Origin: Chenggangzhangella methanolivorans | GTDB lineage: Bacteria; Pseudomonadota; Alphaproteobacteria; Rhizobiales; Methylopilaceae | Direction: 5' to 3' | Assembly: GCF_019797865.1 (NCBI RefSeq) | Contig: NZ_CP081869.1 | Location: 3,982,501-4,046,500 of the forward strand | DNA length: 64,000 nt | Shown: positions 45,076-53,748 of the stretch, piece by piece | How positions within the stretch are numbered: position 1 is the first letter of the stretch | Layout of the letters: the number at the start of each line of letters is the position of its first letter | The notes under the pieces: generated by a model | Told to the model about the DNA's origin: nothing | Database searches by the model: none | The model's input: only the letters and a program-made list of their open reading frames with translations | Translations under genes and position numbers: made by a program

Positions 45076-47318
45076 GCCGCTCGCCTACTGGTCGACCGCC
45101 GCTGCGTGAAGACGGCTGGCGGAACCGTCGTCCTGCCGGGATGCGCGCCGGGTTCGAGGCTCAGGCGAACCCGGACGCCGAGCCTCCCAAGATGACCCGC
45201 TCGCGCACCCAGTTGGCGACCTCCTATGCTCCGGGCGTCCTCCTGACCTGGGAAGGCGGCAAGGGCATCTGTCGGTCCGTTCCCATGCGCCGCCCGGTCA
45301 TGCTTGAGCCAACGACGCAACGCCAGATATTCGATGGAATCCGTGAGTTCGCCGAGAATTGGCAGACCCGGGCGCTCTCGGTGCGACCAGCCGGCGAAGT
45401 CAGGCCGGCCTTGGTCCTCGATCCAGCTTTCTTCAACGTTCGCACCGACCGCGTGGAAGTCGACCCTCGTGGTTTCGAGCTCACCGATCCAAGCGTTGTC
45501 GGCTACGTCCCATATCCGCTCGTGTTTCAATGCGGAGTGTGCGGTCGCATCCGGGAGTTCACCTGCGTCGAGGAGCTCGATGACCGCCCTCTGCCGCGGC
45601 GATGCGGCGACCATGACGGACGATGGACTCAGGTCGACGTCGTCTACGTCCACTGGTCGGGCGGCCTCGAGCCGCTCAGTCCAGGCGGCGTTCGCTTCGA
45701 CGCCGCGAGCGGCCAGGTCCAGCGGATCGAAGTCTGTGGCTGTGGGGCCCGGAACTTCTCGCTTCGGAACAGGGCGCCGGTATTTTCCGAATGGCGCTTC
45801 GCCTGCAACGATTGCGGCGCGACCCGGGAACTGAAGAGGCAGGACCCCGACACGTTCGAAGCCCTCGAAGCCGATCGCCAGGCCGGCGGGCGTCAGTACG
45901 AGTTTATCGAAGTGAACATGCTCCCGGTCTCCTACCGGGCGAACTCGGCCTTCTATCCACAGCGTGGCGCGTTTATCGAGTTTCGCAACGGCGACGTGGT
46001 CGATCTCCTGACAGAGGATCGCCGCGCCGACCTCGTCCGTGTCATCGCCCGCATCTATGGCATTCCGTTCTCCGAGCCGAGCGACGTGCAGATCGAGCAG
46101 GCGCTGCGCGCCGCCGGGCTCTCGGAGCAATGGAGCGAACACCAGGATCTTCGGGAGATACAGCAGCGCGCGCGGGAGAGAGGAGCGTCGGATGCGGTCG
46201 CGCGCTGGGGTCGCGATATCGCAGCGCTGCGTGAGACCTGGTACGAGCGTGGGATTGTGGAGCGGGGGCAGGCGCAAAGCCCCGAACTGATCCGGGCGTC
46301 GCTGGAGCGAGAGACCTGGGCGCGGCGCTACGATCCGATCCGCCTGTCGTTGCAGCACGAAGCTTTCGTCGAGGAGCACATCTCGTCTCGACTTCCTGTT
46401 TTCGAAGCCGTCGACGTCATGACGCCGGACGCGCGTCTTTCGGACGTGGCGGGCGACGACAACGCGCTTGCGCGCTATCGCGCGACGATCCGCCCGCTTC
46501 TCGACACGATGGGTGTCGAGCGGATGGTGCTCATACGTGGCCTGCCGATTTGCGAGTTCAGCTTTGGCTATTCGCGCGTGTCGGCCGGGCCGATCTACAA
46601 TCGCGAGTCTCAGGGACGCTCGGTGGCGATGCCGGTGCGGTTAAAGGCGTTCGATGCGCTACCGGGTTTGGGGACGCGAACGCACCCCATCTACGTCACC
46701 CAGCAACGCAATGAAGCGCTCTATTTCAAGCTGGACGAAGAACGGGTTCGTCGCTGGCTCGAGCTGAACCAGGTGCCGGACACGCCCCCCGCCGGGGTGC
46801 GCATCGGCCAGCGTCTTATCGAGACCTATCGGGACTTCGGGCCGTTTCTCGATCATTACAAGGATCGCGAGCGCGGGGGAACGCCTCGCAGCCTTGGCTC
46901 ATATGTCTACCTGCTGCTGCACAGCCTTTCCCACCAGCTGATGCACTCGCTGGCGGATCTGTCCGGTCTCGACGCCGACGGTCTCGGCGAACATCTGTTT
47001 CCAGCCGACCTGGCTTTTGTTCTCTACCGCAAAGGCATGACGCCCGATCTCGGCAATATCTCCGCGATGTGGCGCAACCATTCAGAGGACTTCCTGAGAC
47101 ATGCGATCGATCCCCGGCTGCTGCGCTGCGGGTCCGGCTCGCTCTGCGATTCTCGCGGCGGGGCTTGCCCGGGTTGCATCATGGTCAGCGAAATAACCTG
47201 CGTGGCCTCGAACCAGCTGTTGTCGCGGGCGGCTCTGGCGGGCGGACAACCCCCGACCTGGGAAGCATCCGACGCCCCCTGGATCGTCGGCTTCTTCGAG
47301 GACCGCGTTCGAGTTTGA
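45072..47318 (+). CDS. drmB: DISARM protein DrmB (DUF1998)
   Basis: A 748-residue protein. The N-terminal region has three zinc-ribbon-like pairs: FQCGVCGRIREFTC near residue 152, EVCGCGARN near residue 223, and FACNDCGATREL near residue 244. The C-terminal DUF1998/MZB domain contains LLHSLSHQLMHSLADLSGLD and the final Cys set CGSGSLCDSRGGACPGCI. In DISARM, DrmB pairs with the DrmA helicase and stimulates it. It is complete and overlaps drmA by ATGA. No phospholipase-D gene (drmC) follows; a LysR remnant comes next. Confidence 0.82.
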   Translation: MSRSPTGRPPLREDGWRNRRPAGMRAGFEAQANPDAEPPKMTRSRTQLATSYAPGVLLTWEGGKGICRSVPMRRPVMLEPTTQRQIFDGIREFAENWQTRALSVRPAGEVRPALVLDPAFFNVRTDRVEVDPRGFELTDPSVVGYVPYPLVFQCGVCGRIREFTCVEELDDRPLPRRCGDHDGRWTQVDVVYVHWSGGLEPLSPGGVRFDAASGQVQRIEVCGCGARNFSLRNRAPVFSEWRFACNDCGATRELKRQDPDTFEALEADRQAGGRQYEFIEVNMLPVSYRANSAFYPQRGAFIEFRNGDVVDLLTEDRRADLVRVIARIYGIPFSEPSDVQIEQALRAAGLSEQWSEHQDLREIQQRARERGASDAVARWGRDIAALRETWYERGIVERGQAQSPELIRASLERETWARRYDPIRLSLQHEAFVEEHISSRLPVFEAVDVMTPDARLSDVAGDDNALARYRATIRPLLDTMGVERMVLIRGLPICEFSFGYSRVSAGPIYNRESQGRSVAMPVRLKAFDALPGLGTRTHPIYVTQQRNEALYFKLDEERVRRWLELNQVPDTPPAGVRIGQRLIETYRDFGPFLDHYKDRERGGTPRSLGSYVYLLLHSLSHQLMHSLADLSGLDADGLGEHLFPADLAFVLYRKGMTPDLGNISAMWRNHSEDFLRHAIDPRLLRCGSGSLCDSRGGACPGCIMVSEITCVASNQLLSRAALAGGQPPTWEASDAPWIVGFFEDRVRV

Positions 47319-47336
47319 CAAGCATGCTCGCGAGGC

Positions 47337-47618
47337 ATGCTTCGCGATCCGATTGATCTCGACGCGGTGATCTCGGCTTGCATGGCCGATCTCGGCATCA
47401 TCCAGGTCATCTACTGGGACGTGGTCGATCAACTCGGGTCGGGTGAGTTGATCCGCATCCGTCTCGAGGACGCGGAGGACCGGGACAGCACCATGTGGGC
47501 CGTCTATCCATCCCGTCGCCAGGTGCCCCGCCGCGTCAAAGCGTTCGTCGAGATGTTGCGATCGCATCTTGGCTCGCTCGAGGACGCCGTTTGCGGGCCG
47601 GGAGCCGGATGTAGCTGA
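47337..47618 (+). pseudogene. LysR family regulator remnant (C-terminal part)
   Basis: A 93-residue frame whose sequence is the end of a LysR effector domain: ACMADLGIIQVIYWDVVDQL then MWAVYPSRRQVPRRVKAFVE. There is no DNA-binding domain upstream, only the drmB stop 18 bp away. It marks the right edge of the DISARM-like operon. Confidence 0.65.
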
Positions 47619-47810
47619 CCGCCGCTTGCCTAAGCTACCGGGCGATAGAAGCGTGCTTACAGACGGAGCGACAACCGGCTTTGCTTTCAGGGGAAGTCCG
47701 AGGGCGTTGTCCAGCAAACAGCCAAATATCGTTGCATGACCCATAGCCGAAGTTCGAAAAGTCCGTTTCCATCCACGTCCCAATCTGGGCCCCCGCTGGT
47801 CTTGAAGCGG
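47619..47810. other. Empty intergenic stretch
   Basis: No gene or recognisable element between the LysR remnant and a weak minus-strand frame. Together with the flanking fragments it looks like an accumulation zone of insertion debris. Confidence 0.4.
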
Positions 47811-48167
47811 CTAAGCGCAGTTGCGAACCTCCCATTGAGCCATGATGTCGTCCTTGAAGACGTTGATCAGCTTGATCAAGACACAGAACGTGGCTCCTTC
47901 TGGTCGAACGATAGCGATCATGCAGGTCTCATGCGTGCGAAATGGCTTGGAAACCGGAACACGCCGGGATCGGTAATATCGCGCAAAGTTGCGTGCTCCT
48001 GCAGCGATGGTTACCGCGCCATTTGAGCTGGAAAGGTCCACGGAGTTATGCGCGGGCTGCAAGGTCCTCCAAGAAATCGGCACAGTTCGCTTGTCGGTCT
48101 CGCTGAACTGCACGGTGATATCAATGCCGCTACCGACTAAAAGAATCCTACGCTTTCCGTCAGCCAT
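47811..48167 (-). CDS. Weakly supported hypothetical protein
   Basis: A frame of about 118 residues (from the Met of MADGKRRILLVGSGID). It has a plausible alternating strand pattern (RRILLVGSGIDITVQF, CMIAIVRPEGATFCVLIKL), which gives mild support as a small beta-rich protein. Codon use is AT-richer than the neighbours. No family is recognised. Confidence 0.35.
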   Translation of the reverse strand: MADGKRRILLVGSGIDITVQFSETDKRTVPISWRTLQPAHNSVDLSSSNGAVTIAAGARNFARYYRSRRVPVSKPFRTHETCMIAIVRPEGATFCVLIKLINVFKDDIMAQWEVRNCA

Positions 48168-48468
48168 GGACCCGTCGAAGCCCGTTACGGCCGGCACGCT
48201 TTACAGCTTCATGTGGCGACAGCGGGATCTTGGGGTGATCCCGATCGTCACCAACCGCGATTTGCGGCGCACCTGAAAGACGCTCGCAGGCAAGGCCGGA
48301 GTATCAAAGGAAATTCGCGACCGGCTGCGGAACCACACGCTTCAAGACTTCAGCTCCAAGAGTTACGATCGCCGGATTTACATGCCGGAAAAGCGGGACG
48401 GCATGAAAAAGTGGAACCTGTGGGTGACCAAGCTCCTGGCAAAAAAGGTCCTCAAAGCGGCGGCTTAG
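48165..48468 (+). pseudogene. Tyrosine integrase remnant with in-frame stop
   Basis: The C-terminal part of a second tyrosine integrase: DPSKPVTAGTLYSFMWRQR, the arginine box region VTNRDLRRT, then TGA at 48274-48276 where relatives have Trp, then KTLAGKAGVSKEIRDRLRNH and the nucleophile region SKSYDRRIYMPEKR, ending at 48468. The N-terminal two thirds are missing. It is a relic of another integration event in this island. Confidence 0.75.
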
Positions 48469-48494
48469 CCTGCCGCCACGATGGCACGTCGTTC

Positions 48495-49817
48495 TCAACG
48501 ATTCCAAGGCCGACTTCGCTCTCGCGCGGCCTCTTCGACTTTCTCCGCCCACTGTTCAAGCGATCGATCGCATTTCTCGAAAAGGCCGGAAACAGCGTCC
48601 ATATCCGCAACCAGCGCCACGCTAACGAAGCCAGGCGCACCGTTCGGATCGGGGGGAAGCCTCCAGACTTCATACCGGGTGACGCCCGCTTTCGTGCCCT
48701 TCGGCGGCATCCCGCCATCAGTCCAATGGCTCGCGAGCTTCGGATCTCGCTTTGCGAGGTCATCGAGGTCAATGGTCCATCGATGATCCGAAACCGTGCC
48801 GAACGACGGAACGATCTGCGGAAGGAGGTAGTCGCGTACGATGTTGTCGAGGTCGTGCAGAACACCTGTTGGCGTGGAGGGGCTAGGCCTCACGATGACC
48901 TGCAGTCCGACGGCGACGACCAATGGGTCTATCAGCCGGCCCCATCGGGCTTTGAATTCCGCGATAGCAGCGGCGATTCTCTGTTTGAAAGCTTCCGAGG
49001 ATCCGCTTGCGACCGGGAGCTCGCCGACCATCAGGCGGACGCCCGAGTTTTGGATAAGGTCTGCCCACGTCCCACTAGGGACAGGCTGGAACGGCCCTTT
49101 CGGCCGCCCATAGAGCCAACAGAGCACCGGGAGATCAATTTCGCTCACCGACAAGAGCGCGCGCTGTGCTGACCAGCGCGTCATCTTGAGCATTGCGTCG
49201 TAAAGCTCGTCACCGAGCCGCTCGCGTGAGCGAACTTCGTCACGGACAAGCTCGCGGAAGTCCTCAATAGAGCGGGAATTCTCGTCGCGTTGATACTCGA
49301 TCATCGGGTCAGCCATTTCGGCCTCGCGGACCACCTCCAGCGCCAGTTCCAAGTCGTTGAGCATGGCTGTCAGTGAGCGCGCCTCGATCCGAATGCTGGG
49401 CCGGCTCTCCCCGTGCCGACAGGCTACGGCCAGCGCCTGAATCTGGGAGTCATCCTTGTAGAGGACGCTATCAACCGTTCCCGGCACCGTTGAACAGCGA
49501 GCAGCCAAGAGGTCGAGGAGGTTCTTGGCGATTGTGTGTGCCTGGGGCGCTGTCCTCGAGGTGGTCAGGAGGTCGATATTCAAAGCGATTGATCGAGCAT
49601 AGGTGGGCTGGCCGACGCTCTTCAGGTGGTCGAGGATCTGCCTCTGAAATTCATCTCGATGATCGCCAGGCATCTTCTTCGACTGCGGCTCGACATCTTC
49701 GACATAGACGACGATGCGCTTCGCCTTCCGCCGACGGTAGTTCTGCAACCTTGTCTTCGTAGAGTCCTCAGCGCTTCGTCTTGCCTTTAGACGAAATGCC
49801 TTACGCCGCGTCCCCAT
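48495..49817 (-). CDS. RusA-like protein of unknown role
   Basis: A 440-residue protein. Residues 30-150 have the length and pattern of a RusA Holliday-junction resolvase fold (RIVVYVEDVEPQSKKMPG, IAKNLLDLLA, YKDDSQIQALAVA), but the usual first DxDN Asp pair is replaced around APQAHTIAKNL. Near residue 330 a second region has DLDNIVRDYLLP, which does match the RusA DxDN box. It may be two diverged RusA-like units. It is not certain to be catalytic. It is encoded opposite the integrase remnant. Confidence 0.45.
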   Translation of the reverse strand: MGTRRKAFRLKARRSAEDSTKTRLQNYRRRKAKRIVVYVEDVEPQSKKMPGDHRDEFQRQILDHLKSVGQPTYARSIALNIDLLTTSRTAPQAHTIAKNLLDLLAARCSTVPGTVDSVLYKDDSQIQALAVACRHGESRPSIRIEARSLTAMLNDLELALEVVREAEMADPMIEYQRDENSRSIEDFRELVRDEVRSRERLGDELYDAMLKMTRWSAQRALLSVSEIDLPVLCWLYGRPKGPFQPVPSGTWADLIQNSGVRLMVGELPVASGSSEAFKQRIAAAIAEFKARWGRLIDPLVVAVGLQVIVRPSPSTPTGVLHDLDNIVRDYLLPQIVPSFGTVSDHRWTIDLDDLAKRDPKLASHWTDGGMPPKGTKAGVTRYEVWRLPPDPNGAPGFVSVALVADMDAVSGLFEKCDRSLEQWAEKVEEAARERSRPWNR

Positions 49818-49905
49818 TCACCGCCCCGATCATGGCGAGCACCCCGCTCCCCAATTGGATCTTCGTTCGGCCCGGCTTGCGCCCCTTTGGCCTGAAGTCT
49901 CTGCC

Positions 49906-51254
49906 CTAGCGCAACATGACGGCGTCTAATGCCGCGGAGAGCAACTGCCTGACCTTCCACAACCCTAACTTCGGAGCTGGATCGGCAAACTTCCTTAGGG
50001 CCGATCGTGCGGGCGCGAACAGATAGGCGCCCCCTGTGGGCGTTATCCAAGGGTCGACTGGGGCAGTGAAAGTAACATCGCCATGAGGACCCGACACTGC
50101 CATCGTCCTGACCCCAACTCCGCGACCGACAAGCAGATCACTTCCGCGCCCTGGGTTGAGGTCGCTATTCATCCATTGCTGAGTGAGGAACTCGAACTTC
50201 TCTCGGATTGACGACTGGTAGGCGAGGAACGCCAGCCCACGCTCCGGATCGCCAGGCGCTTCGTCGAACGGGCGTCCGAAGGGGACGCCACGCCGCAAGA
50301 TTCTCGGGATCTGCAGCACATCCTTAGGCCCCTTGCGCGGGTTCACCTTTCGGATGTGCGCGCCAAGCGGACAGACTGAGCCGGCTTGGTCAGCGAGAAA
50401 ATCGAAAGTGTTGTCGGGGGTTTGAGTGCCTGGGTCCGCCGCCTGCCCCGCCACCGGGACACCGGATGGCCACCGGCCGACCAAATACGCCCCGACGATT
50501 GAAGGTGATATGCCCGGCCAGGCTTGGGCGAGCACAGCGGCCTGGTCGGAGCAGAACTTGCGAAAGGCGCCGACATTCTGCTGCAGTCGACGGAAGACGA
50601 GCAACGATCCATTGTCGGTCACGCCACGCGGGTCGTTGACTGGGAGAAAGGGCGGGCCGCCAGGCGCCTGGGGGTAGCCGAAGACAACCGATCCCGGTTG
50701 AATCTCGCCTATCGTGTCATAACCGATCACTCCGGGCTGAGAGATCCCATCGCGAAAGCCAAAGTGCTCATGGTCATCTAGGCGACGAAGCGTCTCCCGG
50801 TAGCTCACCTCGAGACCGGCAGCCTGAGCGCTTGCACAGCGGCGCTTTCGTCGTTGGAGGCCACGATCAGAAACACGTCGACAGGCGCGCTCGGGCTACC
50901 AACTTTCCAAGCCTGTGGGTCGGTCGCGTCGTTCAGGATCGACGGGGCCCGCTTCACCATCCCGCCTTTGAAAGCATTGTCGTTAATGGTGACCTGCATC
51001 CACTGGAGGAGCCGACCTCCAACCGCGAGCCCGAGCCAAGTCACTTTGGATCCGGAGGCCTGGATCGCCGATCTCCCTGCGCGCACTTCGCTAACAACAG
51101 TGACGTCGTCGGCCCGTTGCGAAATCCACCTGGCCGCCGCCTCGAAAGAGGCAGGCGTCGGATTCGTCAAAGCGATCAGGACTTGGATGTCGGTATTAAA
51201 CCCGGCAATGACGTTCCCTTGGATCTCGCCCAGCTCGAGCGCCCTAGCGTTCAT
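49906..51254 (-). pseudogene. DyP-type heme peroxidase (one frameshift)
   Basis: About 450 residues after repair. The N-terminal half starts at MNARALELGEIQGNVIAGF (51254). The C-terminal half has the signature GFRDGISQPG (GxxDG), the proximal heme His in CPLGAHIRKVNPR, and Arg in ILRRGVPFG. The two halves meet near 50830, where the frame changes: reading AQAAGLEVSYRETL across the join restores the family sequence, so one base seems missing. It overlaps the upstream unknown gene by 4 bases. DyP enzymes oxidise dyes, aromatics or small metabolites with peroxide. Confidence 0.78.
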
Positions 51255-52708
51255 CGCTTGTGAACCCGCACCCGAAATGGCGCACTCATCGCAAGCGAAA
51301 GAAGCGCGGCCTTGGGGACCGGCGCCGCGACAGGAGCCGGTTCGGCGGGATCCGGGAGGAGATCCGTATAGAGTGAATCGTATCCCTCGGGACACTCGCC
51401 GTTGGTGAGGGCCTTTTGTTCAGTGCCGTGTTTTTGGCAACAGGTTTTCTCGCACCCGACCACCGGTCCAATTGATGCATCGGCGCGCTTCCACCGGGTG
51501 ACAAACAGGTGGACGGACAAAAGTTCGGCGATCTGTCCCGGATACTTCACGGGATCTCCGCCGATCAGGAGGTCGCTGATGGTCAATTTCTCGGTCGATG
51601 GAATCTCAAGCTCAAGCCTCAAAGTGCGAGGCGCTGTTGTACCGAATCCTTCGCCCCTGACCTCGCGCCACCACTCCTTCGGCACCGGCGTCTTGTTGTC
51701 GGGCAGCAGCAAGCCATCCGCCACGCCCGCGATATAGAGGCCGACGGGATTGGCGAGCGTGTAGCGATATCCCGCCAGCACCTGCGCATAGGCTTGGGCC
51801 GAGATCAGGGGATCGCTGTTGCGGTTCGGGTTCCCGCCAGCATTACAGCAAAGCAATTTCTCAGGATCGGCACCGTCCAGAGTTGTGCCGTCGACCTTCT
51901 TGCGGGCGATCCCGGATACCCCCGCCAGATTCACCTCAGCCCCAAGGGAATTGGCGCGGTGGGATAGGTGGACGATGCCGGGATTGATGTTGAAACGATT
52001 GCGTGGATTGAGCCCGCCCGGCTCCGCGACTGTCTCCGTTTCCCCTGAGGCCGCGGGGCTCCAGGGCGCAAACTGATTGCCCGTGTAGCGACGGTACACG
52101 CCATCCCTCGCGCGCAGGTCATCGGCGCTGATCGAGGGCGTTTCGGTGAACTCTCTGTAGATTTCGACGACGCGGACTTCGTCTGAGCGGAAATAGCTCT
52201 TGGAAGTAGTCGTAGCCCTCGGCGACAAAAGCGATCTTCGTCATCTTTTGATCGGGCGTCCATCGAGCGGCCCACTCAAGGTACTCATCTTGCCGGTCTC
52301 GCACCGGCAGGTGCAGCACATGGCCGTGCCGGTCAACGAAAACGCCGGCCCGGTGATCTTCGTCACCCAAGTGTTCGACAGCCCGATAGATGCCGTCGGC
52401 GTCCCCATCTTTTGGCGGATATTCGTCCCAAGGCACGCGGCGCTAACGGCGCGCGGGAAGCCATTCCAAGCCTGCACGGGGATAGTCTCGGCACCCGCCG
52501 GAACAGCCGTGGCGCTCGGATCGACATAGGCCAGCGAGGCAATCGCGGCGGCAAGTTCGGCTTCGCTCAGGCTCGAGGGATCCGGCACGGCCGTTTGCAG
52601 AAGGATCGAAATGATGTCCTGAGCCTGGCCAACCATGTTGGAATGCCAGTTCCAAGGATTGCGGAAGTCCTTCAGGCCACCAGGCGCCTGATACATCCAA
52701 TCGGTCAT
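51251..52708 (-). pseudogene. Unknown protein coupled to the DyP peroxidase (two frameshifts)
   Basis: About 485 residues after repair. It starts with a strong GGGGAGGAGC 6 bases before the ATG at 52708 (MTDWMYQAPGGLKDFRNPWN). The middle includes GVFVDRHGHVLHLPVRD, and the last 300 residues hold NRFNINPGIVHLSHRANSLG and a Cys group near the end (CEKTCCQKHG). The frame changes near 52400 and 52200. I cannot name the family. Coupling to DyP (ATGA overlap) suggests a substrate-handling or oxidase partner. Confidence 0.55.
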
Positions 52709-52939
52709 TCGCTCCTCCCCGAGCCTTGCAACCCTGACGTTAATTGACCTGTGCGATACAGCCCTGACAACAGCGTTCTTCGATTGACGAGCCGTCAGCA
52801 CGCGTTTTGCGCGTACCTGCCCATACCCCGAACCGAGGCGGCGATTTGGGGGGTAGACCTCCCCATCGATCTTAGCCGCAGCAGCGGCGTCAAATGCCTC
52901 CGCCCGAGGGTCCACACGTGGACGGGTTAGGAGGTCCAA

Positions 52940-53176
52940 ATGCACACGATCGCAATCGTTAGCCAGAAGGGCGGCGCCGGAAAAACGACCTCGCTGTGAA
53001 CCTGGCCTCAGCGGCTTCCGCCGAATTCGTGACGCTGATCGTCGACACCGACCCGCAGGCGACCGCTAGCCGCTGGAGCCAATGGCGAAGCGGCGCCGAT
53101 CCTGAAGTGGTCGATTCCGGCGCGCCGTCGCTGCTCGCTGGCAAGCTTGCCAAGTCTGCCGAGCTTGGCGCTCAAC
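52940..53176 (+). pseudogene. parA: ParA-family ATPase, truncated by IS21
   Basis: The start has GGAGG 6 bases upstream and encodes MHTIAIVSQKGGAGKTT, the deviant Walker A of ParA, followed after a one-base loss (near 52990) by LAVNLASAASAEFVTLIVDTDPQATAS (Walker A' region). The gene stops making sense at 53176, where the IS21 end begins, leaving about 80 of 210 residues. It could be the former partner of the RepB gene at 35-36 kb, but that is inference. Confidence 0.78.
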
Positions 53177-53715
53177 TGTCAATCGGCGCTGAACTTTGAC
53201 CCCTTCTCGGCGTCCAATGTTGCCCCCCTTGGAGCTTGGTGAGCGGTGTCGATCCCCGCCGGCGCGGAGCTGGTCGGGGTTGCGCAGCGCCGGCGAGATC
53301 GACGTCCAGTGGGCTGGGTTCGGGGACGGAGCTCAGGCGCGGGTCTTGAAGCGCCAGCTCTCGTTGCCGGTCTCGACGATGTCGCTGTGGTGGGTGAGCC
53401 GGTCGAGCAGCGCTGTAGTCATCTTGGCGTCGCCGAACACGCTCGGCCATTCGCCGAAGGCGAGGTTGGTGGTGATGATGATCGAGGTCTGCTCGTAGAG
53501 GCGGCTGATCAGATGGAACAAGAGCTGGCCGCCGGACTGCGCGAACGGCAGGTAGCCGAGCTCGTCTAGGACCACGAAGTCAAGGCGGCCGAGGTAGTCG
53601 GCCATGCGGCCCTGGCGGCCTGAACGGCCTTCTGCCTCGAGCTTGTTGACTAGGTCGACCACGTTGAAGAACCGGCCGCGCGCGTCGTCGCGGATGCAGG
53701 ACCGGTCGACCGGTC
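53177..53715 (-). mobile_element. IS21-family remnant (istB end)
   Basis: The terminal TGTCAATCGGCG at 53177 followed by GAACTTTGACCCC is the typical IS21 end. Inside, on the minus strand, lies the C-terminal part of istB. istA and the other end are absent; the element is cut off at about 53715, just before the radical SAM cluster. Confidence 0.75.
53333..53715 (-). pseudogene. istB: IS21 helper ATPase IstB, C-terminal fragment
   Basis: About 125 residues of Ist[21 protein letters not shown], Walker [19 protein letters not shown], the sensor region [12 protein letters not shown], and [19 protein letters not shown] at the end. The N-terminal third with Walker A is missing, so it cannot act. 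The upstream bases to 53755 do not belong to IstB. Confidence 0.85.
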
Positions 53716-53748
53716 GACTGCTTGAACTGACGCCGATCCCTATTGACG

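Noticed and set aside
47319..47810. A drmC (phospholipase D) gene after drmB
   Set aside because: The only coding trace here is a LysR effector-domain fragment; no HKD motif appears in any frame.
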